From contig JAISTI010000186.1 in NCBI GenBank assembly GCA_031272685.1, positions 1-8,007 on the forward strand: a stretch of 8,007 nucleotides of DNA, given 5' to 3'. Made by a program: the position numbers and the translations under genes. The DNA comes from Propionibacteriaceae bacterium. Lineage in GTDB: Bacteria > Actinomycetota > Actinomycetes > Propionibacteriales > Propionibacteriaceae. This document shows, one piece after another, positions 1 to 4,942 of this stretch. The notes beneath the pieces were generated by a model that saw only the letters and a list, made by a program, of their open reading frames with translations, was not told where the DNA came from and searched no databases. Within the stretch, counting starts at the first letter, position 1. Every line of letters starts with the position of its first letter.

Positions 1-1
1 A

Positions 2-50
2 GGATTCCCGAAGGGAAGCCGAGGGGGGCGGACTTGCGAAGCAAGGCCGC
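2..50. repeat. Two tandem short hairpins of identical design (REP-like)
   Basis: Two inverted repeats share the scheme GGA-N5-GAA-N5-GCC. The first (2-20) has arms TTCCC/GGGAA around a GAA loop. The second (30-48) has arms CTTGC/GCAAG around GAA, and its outer clamp extends to 28-50 (GCGG/CCGC). In both, an A-G mismatch separates a GC clamp from the 5-bp inner stem. The stem sequences differ but still pair, as expected if structure is what is kept. The octamer GATTCCCG occurs at 3-10 and again at 53-60, so GGGAA (13-17) could also pair with TTCCC at 55-59. Function is unknown: a terminator of an upstream gene outside the window, a REP-type element or a protein-binding site are all possible. 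There is no T-run. Confidence 0.55.
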
Positions 51-79
51 GCGATTCCCGTGCTCCAACCTCTGGGGGA

Positions 80-103
80 GTGTGTCTTGCTCGGCAAGAC
101 CAC
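80..103. promoter_or_regulatory. Inverted repeat CTTGC-N3-GCAAG upstream of the SorC-type gene, candidate operator
   Basis: CTTGC (86-90), a TCG loop and GCAAG (94-98) form an inverted repeat. It extends outward through GT/AC and GTG/CAC if one T (83) is bulged. The same CTTGC/GCAAG arms occur at 33-45 with a different centre. The two centres, 39 and 92, are 53 bp apart, close to five helical turns, so both would lie on one DNA face. It sits just upstream of the proposed -10 of the regulator gene, so autoregulation by the SorC-type protein is a reasonable inference. Binding is not shown. Confidence 0.35.
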
Positions 104-123
104 GTGAGCCCCCGGCGCCCATC

Positions 124-129
124 TATGAT
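124..129 (+). promoter_or_regulatory. Probable -10 element (TATGAT) of the SorC-type gene
   Basis: TATGAT is a near-consensus -10 hexamer. It ends seven bases before the GTG at 137, so transcription would begin at or next to that GTG and give a leaderless mRNA, which is common in actinobacteria. No good -35 is seen at the usual distance (101-106 reads CACGTG). The hexamer contains the ATG at 125, which would then not be the translation start. Confidence 0.4.
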
Positions 130-136
130 TGGGGGC

Positions 137-1078
137 GTGCGTGACGACAAGCTGCAGCGGTTGGAGGCTGTCGCGCGCATGTACTACGAGCTGGATCTGA
201 CGCAGGCGGAGATCGCCAAGCGGCTGCAGGTGTCCCGGCCATTCGTCTCACGGCTGCTGGCGGAAGCCAAAGCGCTGGGCATCGTGGAAGTCCGGATTAC
301 CCCGCAAGGGCCGGTGGGCGTGCAAACCCTGCAGGCGGCGGTGGCAGATTTCGGCATCAGGGGCGGCACCCTCGTCCCGGACGGCGACGACGGCGAGACA
401 AACCTGGCGCTGGGGCAAGCGGCTTTGTCCCTGATTGAAGAGCTGGGCGGCGGCTGCCTGGGCCTGGGGTGGGGCCACGTCATCGGCGTGATGGTGGCCG
501 ATTTGGAACAGCACCCGGCGAGCCGCTCGAAGGTGACGAACGTCACCCCGCTCATCGGCAACCGGGGCGTGCCCATCCGCTCCTACCATTCCAACGAGAA
601 CACCCGCATCGTGGCGCAGCAATTGCACGCGCGGGCACATTACCTGCACGCACCCTCGATGGCCGAAAGCCCGCACGAGCTGGAGCTGCTCACCCAAACT
701 TCCCACTTCCAATCCGTAACGGCCGAATGGTCGCGGCTGGACATCGCGCTGGTGAACATCGGCAACTACCCGTCCACCCCGGACTTCGCCTCCGGCGCCC
801 GTTTTGGAACGCTGCTGGCCCGGCGGCAGGCGGCCGGCCATTTGATCGCCTATTACTACGACAAACAGGGCGAGATAATCCACTCCGACCACGACTACGT
901 GATTCAGATTCCTTTTGAACTGCTGCGAAAGACGCCGAATGTCATCGGCATCTGCTCGGCGAACGTCAGCCCGACAGCGCTGCTCGGCGCGCTGCGCACC
1001 GGCATCTTCACCCATGTGGTGGCGAGGGCAAACGTCATGGAGGAGGCCCGTTACCTGCAGGAGACCGCAGCCGCATAG
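137..1078 (+). CDS. SorC-family transcriptional regulator
   Basis: A DNA-binding regulator that probably controls the adjacent kinase/aldolase cassette in response to a phosphorylated sugar. With the GTG start at 137 it has 313 residues. An N-terminal helix-turn-helix at about 22-47 (LTQAEIAKRLQVSRPFVSRL) is typical of the family. A SorC/DeoR-type sugar-binding effector domain follows from about 65 to the end, with the characteristic GLGWG (109-113) and the VIQIPFELLRKTPN block (255-268). Start choice: GTG 137 puts the usual short arm before the helix-turn-helix and lies seven bases after TATGAT, fitting a leaderless transcript. ATG 125 (317 aa) and GTG 80 (332 aa) are open in frame, but neither has a well-placed Shine-Dalgarno and the extra residues are not family-like. 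LsrR of the AI-2 system is in the same family. The ligand and whether it represses or activates are unknown. Confidence 0.9.
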   Translation: MRDDKLQRLEAVARMYYELDLTQAEIAKRLQVSRPFVSRLLAEAKALGIVEVRITPQGPVGVQTLQAAVADFGIRGGTLVPDGDDGETNLALGQAALSLIEELGGGCLGLGWGHVIGVMVADLEQHPASRSKVTNVTPLIGNRGVPIRSYHSNENTRIVAQQLHARAHYLHAPSMAESPHELELLTQTSHFQSVTAEWSRLDIALVNIGNYPSTPDFASGARFGTLLARRQAAGHLIAYYYDKQGEIIHSDHDYVIQIPFELLRKTPNVIGICSANVSPTALLGALRTGIFTHVVARANVMEEARYLQETAAA

Positions 1079-1118
1079 CAACGGGAAATCTCGCCTGGAA
1101 AAAGTTCGGGCAAACCCC

Positions 1119-1147
1119 TTGCGCCGCACCCACTCGCCTGCTAGGTT
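1119..1147 (+). promoter_or_regulatory. Candidate promoter of the DhaL/DhaK/aldolase operon
   Basis: TTGCGC (1119-1124) and TAGGTT (1142-1147) are separated by exactly 17 bases, an acceptable sigma-70-type pair for an actinobacterium. Transcription would start near 1154, inside the inverted-repeat region that follows. GCAA (1110-1113) and TTGC (1119-1122) form a short inverted repeat over the -35. The bases around 1142-1200 are much richer in A+T than the flanking genes, as expected for a promoter region. Confidence 0.45.
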
Positions 1148-1193
1148 GTAACAAATGCAACTAGAAGTAACCAATGGAGGTTACATATGTTAC
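1141..1193 (+). promoter_or_regulatory. Nested inverted repeats (GTAAC/GTTAC), candidate SorC-type operator over the dhaL ribosome-binding site
   Basis: Four copies of one pentamer lie between the promoter and codon 3: GTAAC at 1148 and 1167, and its complement GTTAC at 1180 and 1189. GTAACC (1167-1172) and GGTTAC (1179-1184) form a perfect 6-bp inverted repeat with a 6-base loop that includes part of the Shine-Dalgarno. Upstream, GTTG (1145-1148) pairs with CAAC (1158-1161), flanked by CTA/TAG, and TTGT-A-ACAA (1146-1154) is an odd palindrome. A protein bound here would block initiation; alternatively the RNA hairpin could mask the ribosome-binding site. Both readings are inference. Confidence 0.45.
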
Positions 1194-1822
1194 TAAAACG
1201 GGATGAGTTCAGTTCCCTGCTGCTGTCTGTGGTGGCGGTCTGGGAGGAAAACGTCCCCACCTTCAACGAGATCGACGCGAAATTCGGCGACGGCGACCAC
1301 GGCGTCACCATCGGCAAGATCGCCAAGGTCTTCAAAGAAGGTGTGGCGAACTGGGACGGGCAGCCCTTCAAGGGTTTCCTGCGCCAGCTCGCGATGGGGG
1401 TCATGGGAGTGGGCGGCGGATCCGCCGGGCCGCTCTACGGCACCCTGGTCGACGGGCTCGCCGACCCGCTCGCCGACGACGCCGAACAGATCGACGCCGC
1501 CGACCTGAAGGCCATGCTGGCCGCCAGCTTGAAAGCTATGCAGTCCATCACCAAGGCCCAAGTGGGCGACAAGACGATGATGGACGCTTTGATACCAGCC
1601 GTCGCCGCCGCTGAAGAATGCGGCTCCGACATCCCGGAGATTCTGGCGCAGGCCAGCACCGCAGCGGCGGAAGGCGCGGAAGCCACCGCCGGCATGGTCT
1701 CCAAATTTGGCCGGGCCCGCAGCTACGGAGAGCGGACTCTCGGCACCCCCGACGCCGGCGCCCTCAGCACGGCGTTGTTTTTCAAAGGGTTGAGCCTGGG
1801 GCTCAGCCCGGCAGACAAGTAA
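1187..1822 (+). CDS. dhaL: DhaL-like dihydroxyacetone kinase, nucleotide-binding subunit
   Basis: The nucleotide-binding half of a two-subunit hydroxyketone kinase, 211 aa, the usual DhaL size, cytoplasmic. Metal/nucleotide ligands are visible as D30, D35 and D37 (D30 in NEID, then FGDGDHG), at the same numbering as I recall for E. coli DhaL. The phosphate-binding GGGSAGPLYGT (76-86), GDKTMMDAL (127-135) and ARSYGERTLGTPDAGA (177-192) blocks are all present, so the fold looks intact. The ATG has a good Shine-Dalgarno, GGAGG at 1176-1180, six bases upstream. It is the first gene of the cassette, with L before K, the reverse of the familiar dhaKLM order. No DhaM is in view, so direct use of ATP is plausible, but the sequence cannot exclude a PTS partner elsewhere. 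The true substrate may be a ketose other than dihydroxyacetone. Confidence 0.92.
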   Translation: MLLKRDEFSSLLLSVVAVWEENVPTFNEIDAKFGDGDHGVTIGKIAKVFKEGVANWDGQPFKGFLRQLAMGVMGVGGGSAGPLYGTLVDGLADPLADDAEQIDAADLKAMLAASLKAMQSITKAQVGDKTMMDALIPAVAAAEECGSDIPEILAQASTAAAEGAEATAGMVSKFGRARSYGERTLGTPDAGALSTALFFKGLSLGLSPADK

Positions 1823-1832
1823 ACGAAAAAAA

Positions 1833-1866
1833 CCAACCTACCAACCGGTCCAACAAACCAAAAGGA
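1833..1866 (+). promoter_or_regulatory. G-poor CCAAC-repeat leader and Shine-Dalgarno of dhaK
   Basis: The 52-base gap between dhaL and dhaK is almost pure A and C. CCAAC occurs at 1833, 1841 and 1850, and the gap ends in AAGGAG (1861-1866), a strong ribosome-binding site eight bases before the ATG. It should be nearly unstructured, which would favour efficient independent translation of dhaK. Similar A/C-rich leaders precede the genes starting at 3885 and 4505. Confidence 0.5.
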
Positions 1867-1874
1867 GCAAACCC

Positions 1875-2879
1875 ATGAAGATGAAGAAGTTCATCAACGC
1901 ACCAGAGAACCTGACAACAGAGCTGCTCGAAGGCCTGGCGCTGGCCCACCAAGACCTCGTCGAGCTCGGCCCGGACAACAAGGTCATCAACAAGAAGCTG
2001 GCGCAGGCCGACCGCGTCACCATCGTCACCCAGGGCGGCGCCGGCCACGAGCCCGCGCTCTCCGGCTTCGTCGGCGAAGGCCTCATCGACATCTCGGTGG
2101 TGGGCGACATTTTCGCCGCCCCCGGCCCGCAGGCCTGCGTCGACGCCATCAAGCAGGCCGAAAAGGGCAAGGGCGTGCTGTACGTGGTGCTGAACCACGC
2201 CGGCGACATGCTCACCGGCAATATGACCATGCGCCAGCTTGAAAGCGAGCCGGGCGTCAAGTGCATCAAGGTGGTCACGCAGGAAGACGTCTCCAACGCC
2301 CCGCGTTCCAATTCGGACGACCGCCGCGGCCTGGTGGGCTGCATCCCCACCATGAAGATCGCCGGCGGCGCCGCCGCCGAGGGCAAGTCCCTTGAAGAGG
2401 TGGCCGCCATCGCGCAGCGCTTCGCCGACAACATGGCCACCCTGGCCGTCGCGGTGCGCACCGCCACCCACCCGCAGACCGGTATGGAGTTCGGCGACCT
2501 CGGCGACGAGGACATGGAAATCGGCATGGGCCAGCACGGTGAGGGCGGCGGTGGCCGTCAGCCGATGAAGTCCGCCGACGACACCGCCGACATCATGGTG
2601 CAGGCGCTGCTCAACGACATCGGCATTGCCGACGGCGAGAAGATCATGCTGGTCCTCAACGGCTCTGGCGCCACCACCCTGATGGAACTGTTCATCATCT
2701 ACCGCCGGTGCGTGGAATACCTCAAGGGCAAGAACATCGAGATCGTCGCCAATTTCGTCGGCGAGATGCTGACCGTCCAAGAGCAGGCCGGCTTCCAGAT
2801 GTTCATGGCCCGCATGGACGACGAGCTGCTGCACTACTGGCAGGCCCCCTGCAACACCCCGTACTACAAGCAGGTCTAA
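1875..2879 (+). CDS. dhaK: DhaK-like dihydroxyacetone kinase, substrate-binding subunit
   Basis: The substrate-binding half of the hydroxyketone kinase, 334 aa, a little shorter than E. coli DhaK. In this family the carbonyl of the substrate is held covalently by a histidine. That residue is H221 in EIGMGQHGE (216-223). The GGAGHEP loop (54-60) supplies H58, and D111 of NHAGD (107-111) matches the catalytic Asp of the usual NYTGD motif, so all three key residues are kept. GDIFAAPGP (77-85) and LNGSGATTLMEL (261-272) are further family blocks. The NYTGD to NHAGD change and the glycine-rich loop after H221 (GEGGGG) are variants near the active site and could reflect a different ketose substrate. 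AAGGAG precedes the ATG. The aldolase gene begins three bases after the stop, so the two are probably translationally coupled. Confidence 0.92.
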   Translation: MKMKKFINAPENLTTELLEGLALAHQDLVELGPDNKVINKKLAQADRVTIVTQGGAGHEPALSGFVGEGLIDISVVGDIFAAPGPQACVDAIKQAEKGKGVLYVVLNHAGDMLTGNMTMRQLESEPGVKCIKVVTQEDVSNAPRSNSDDRRGLVGCIPTMKIAGGAAAEGKSLEEVAAIAQRFADNMATLAVAVRTATHPQTGMEFGDLGDEDMEIGMGQHGEGGGGRQPMKSADDTADIMVQALLNDIGIADGEKIMLVLNGSGATTLMELFIIYRRCVEYLKGKNIEIVANFVGEMLTVQEQAGFQMFMARMDDELLHYWQAPCNTPYYKQV

Positions 2880-2882
2880 GCC

Positions 2883-3767
2883 ATGGCCGACAAAGACGGC
2901 AACAAAGCCTCGAAGGATTACGGCGTGGGCGTGCCCCCTCCGGATGCCGGCGGTTTCCCAATCAAGGGCGCCGGGCATCTTGACTGGGGCATGCAGCACC
3001 GGCTGGCGCAGATGTTCTCGCCGACCTCCGGGAACACCGTCATGCTGGCCTTCGACCACGGCTACATCATGGGCCCCACCTCCGGGCTGGAACGCCTCGA
3101 CCTCGTCATCCCGCCGCTCGCTCCCTACGTGAACGTGCTGATGGGGACGCGCGGGGCGTTCAAGACCTGCGTGCCGCCCACGGTATCCAAGCCAATCTGT
3201 CTGCGCTCCACCTACGACGCCTCCGTGCTGTTCGACGACATGACCGGTGGCGGCGGTATCGCCATCGACATGGAAAACGCCATCGCGATGGACGCGGTGG
3301 CGGTGGCGGTGCAGACGTTCATCGGCTCGGCCGGGGAAAGCCGCTCGCTGGAGCTGCTGGCCCGGCAAGTCGACGCCGGAACCAAGGCCGGCATCCCGAC
3401 CCTCGGGGTGGTGGCCGTCGGCAAAGAAATGGCCCGCACGGAGCAGTTCTTCCTGCTGGCCACCCGAATGCTGGCCGAAAACGGCGCGCATGTGGTGAAG
3501 TCGTACTACTGCGACGGCTTCGAGCATGTCACCGCGGCCTGCCCGGTGCCGATCGTCATCGCCGGCGGCAAGAAGCTGCCGGAAGACGAGGCGCTCACCA
3601 TGGCCTACCGGGCAATCAGCGAAGGGGCCCGCGGCGTCGACATGGGCCGCAACATCTTCCAGGCCGAGGATCCCCCGGCCATGGCGCAAGCAGTGGGCAA
3701 AGTCGTCCACGAGCAATACACCGACAAAGAGGCGTTCGCGTTCTACCAAGACGCAAAAGCCAAATAA
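2883..3767 (+). CDS. LsrF-like class I aldolase/thiolase (DeoC/LacD-type TIM barrel)
   Basis: A Schiff-base-type TIM-barrel carbon-carbon lyase, 294 aa. It closely resembles, from memory, E. coli LsrF (3-hydroxy-5-phosphonooxypentane-2,4-dione thiolase), including the N-terminal extension, LDWGMQHRL (33-41), MLAFDHGY (54-61) with D58 and H59, and CPVPIVIAGGKKLP (220-233). The Schiff-base lysine is K206 in VVKSYY. The phosphate pocket is given by AGGKK (227-231) and GVDMGRNIFQ (251-260). Archaeal-type fructose-bisphosphate aldolase and ADH synthase share this fold, so the exact reaction is open. It lies immediately after dhaK, which suggests that it cleaves the phosphorylated product of the kinase, probably releasing dihydroxyacetone phosphate or a related triose. 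The start codon is three bases beyond the dhaK stop and has only a weak ribosome-binding site. Confidence 0.88.
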   Translation: MADKDGNKASKDYGVGVPPPDAGGFPIKGAGHLDWGMQHRLAQMFSPTSGNTVMLAFDHGYIMGPTSGLERLDLVIPPLAPYVNVLMGTRGAFKTCVPPTVSKPICLRSTYDASVLFDDMTGGGGIAIDMENAIAMDAVAVAVQTFIGSAGESRSLELLARQVDAGTKAGIPTLGVVAVGKEMARTEQFFLLATRMLAENGAHVVKSYYCDGFEHVTAACPVPIVIAGGKKLPEDEALTMAYRAISEGARGVDMGRNIFQAEDPPAMAQAVGKVVHEQYTDKEAFAFYQDAKAK

Positions 3768-3774
3768 CTCTAGT

Positions 3775-3845
3775 GGCGGGCTGGACCCAAATCGCACCTC
3801 GGAGCCAGCCCGCCCAACAAACCCGACCGGGCCCAGATGGCCCGG
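3775..3845 (+). terminator. Two consecutive intercistronic hairpins (attenuator, partial terminator or mRNA stabiliser)
   Basis: GGCGGGCTGG (3775-3784) pairs perfectly with CCAGCCCGCC (3805-3814) around a 20-base loop. Then CCGGGCC (3827-3833) pairs with GGCCCGG (3839-3845) around CAGAT. Neither is followed by a T-run. They lie in the 117-base gap between the aldolase and membrane-protein genes, by far the largest gap in the cassette. Partial termination, 3'-end protection of the upstream mRNA, or a boundary between two transcripts are all possible. Confidence 0.6.
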
Positions 3846-3884
3846 CACGGATTCTTGAACACTAACACCAGAAAGACACAAAAA

Positions 3885-4472
3885 ATGGCAACACTTCTAA
3901 ATCATCTCGTCCAGTGGGCCTTCCCCATCGCGGTCATCGCCGCGCTGGTGCAGGTCATCGACCAGCTCTTGGTGAAGACCAAGATCGTCGGCCCCATCAA
4001 GTCCGGCGGCGGCTGGATCGCCTTCCAGGCGTGGGCAATCTACTTCCTCGGCGGCTCCGTCCTCATCGGCGGCCCGAGCGAAGGCGGGGCCAACGGCGGC
4101 CTTTCGGCGCTCGTCTCCTACATCATGGCCATCATCGCCTCTATCGCCATCTTCGAGCTGGCGGGGGCGTTCGGCAAGCTCGGCTTCTGGTCCACCCCGC
4201 TTTCGCTGGTGATCCTGGTGACCGTCGTCATCTTCCTGATGATCGCACCTTGGCCGTTCGCGTATGTCCCGGCGCTGTTCGTGGGCGCGGGCGTCTTCTT
4301 CGGCATCATGAGCTACTTCCCGCAAATCCCAGGCTCCTTCCCTGAAGGCGCCTCCAAGTGGTCGAACTACATCAGCGCCGGCATCGGCGAGCTGGTGTAC
4401 TGCGTCATCGGCCTGGCCGCCGGCTGGCTGACGGTCTTCGTGGCCGGCGTCATCGGCACCCCATTCGCGTAA
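3885..4472 (+). CDS. Small polytopic membrane protein, DUF1097-like
   Basis: A 195-aa integral membrane protein with five or six predicted hydrophobic segments, at about 10-30, 44-64, 73-93, 104-121, 123-143 and 166-190. The start at 3885 follows a weak GAAAG site; an in-frame ATG at 3837 lies inside the second upstream hairpin and would add a polar, unlikely leader. The blocks WIAFQAWAIYFLGG (44-57) and VPALFVGAGVFFG (128-140) resemble the pattern of DUF1097 membrane proteins such as E. coli YcdZ. That match is from memory and moderate at best. It does not look like an ABC, MFS or PTS component. Its position between the aldolase and the VOC protein suggests transport of the cassette substrate or product, but no transport motif proves this. 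Confidence 0.8.
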   Translation: MATLLNHLVQWAFPIAVIAALVQVIDQLLVKTKIVGPIKSGGGWIAFQAWAIYFLGGSVLIGGPSEGGANGGLSALVSYIMAIIASIAIFELAGAFGKLGFWSTPLSLVILVTVVIFLMIAPWPFAYVPALFVGAGVFFGIMSYFPQIPGSFPEGASKWSNYISAGIGELVYCVIGLAAGWLTVFVAGVIGTPFA

Positions 4473-4504
4473 ACCGACAACAACACATCTGAGAAAGGAA
4501 AAAC

Positions 4505-4828
4505 ATGGCAATCCTGGAACTCTGGCACATCGGTGTCCCAGTGACGGAAAAGCGCCCCGGCATGAACTATGCGGAGGGCATGAAGCTCTGGCTCAACAAC
4601 CCTGACGAGACAGATCACAAATTTGAATATCTGCGCTTCGAGGAAGGGGGCCCATTCCCTGAGGAAATGCACTTCCAGCTTCACGTCGCCTACAAGGTGA
4701 ACGAAATCGAGAAGCATGTCGCCGAGGCGGACCGCGTCGTTTTCGGTCCTATCGACGCTGGTGGCGGCGACAAGATGGCATTCGTCGTCAAAGACGGAGT
4801 GCTGATCGAGTACTACCAGTTCGCGTAA
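4505..4828 (+). CDS. Compact VOC-superfamily (glyoxalase-like) protein
   Basis: A 107-aa soluble protein whose two halves each read as a beta-alpha-beta-beta-beta VOC module: about 1-46, starting LELWHIGVPV, and 57-107, with LHVAYKVNEIEKHV and the ending GVLIEYYQF. H8, E41, H60 and E102 fall where VOC enzymes place their four metal ligands, with H60 and E102 the most secure. It is shorter than E. coli glyoxalase I (135 aa), mainly through a compact first module. VOC enzymes with such a site catalyse isomerisation, epimerisation or lyase steps through an enediolate. As the last gene of the cassette it could isomerise the phosphorylated ketose before cleavage, a role LsrG plays in the AI-2 pathway with an unrelated fold. 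AAAGGAA precedes the ATG. The gene appears less G+C-rich than its neighbours. Confidence 0.82.
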   Translation: MAILELWHIGVPVTEKRPGMNYAEGMKLWLNNPDETDHKFEYLRFEEGGPFPEEMHFQLHVAYKVNEIEKHVAEADRVVFGPIDAGGGDKMAFVVKDGVLIEYYQFA

Positions 4829-4847
4829 GCACTCGTTCCTCGCAGCG

Positions 4848-4881
4848 GTGGCCGGCGCCTTGCGCGCCGGCCACTGTTTTT
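4848..4881 (+). terminator. Intrinsic terminator closing the cassette
   Basis: GTGGCCGGCGC (4848-4858) pairs perfectly over 11 bp with GCGCCGGCCAC (4864-4874) around the loop CTTGC. The run TTTTT follows at 4877-4881. It starts 20 bases after the VOC stop codon and is the clearest transcription stop in the window, marking the end of the five-gene unit. Confidence 0.88.
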
Positions 4882-4942
4882 CCCCGCACGGCCGGATTCA
4901 CCCGCGATAGGCTGGAAGCGCATTCCAAAGAAGGGGGCAGCC

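Noticed and set aside
80..136. Longer regulator starts at GTG 80 or ATG 125
   Set aside because: The GTG at 80 overlaps its only G-rich motif, the ATG at 125 lacks one and lies inside the likely -10, and the added residues are not typical of the family.
248..1174. A 308-codon minus-strand frame opposite the SorC-type gene
   Set aside because: Antisense shadow of a clear family member, with no family features and no plausible start site.
3280..3291. Perfect 12-bp palindrome CCATCGCGATGG
   Set aside because: Lies within the aldolase coding sequence and is explained by Ala-Ile-Ala-Met codons; no second copy was noticed nearby.
1803..3881. A 692-codon open frame on the minus strand opposite dhaK and the aldolase gene
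   Set aside because: It is the mirror of well-supported genes in high-G+C DNA, and its translation is rich in His, Val, Gly and Asp with no recognisable motif.
3837..3884. Longer start for the membrane protein at ATG 3837
   Set aside because: The codon lies inside the second intercistronic hairpin, and the extra residues are polar and precede an otherwise normal membrane-protein N-terminus.
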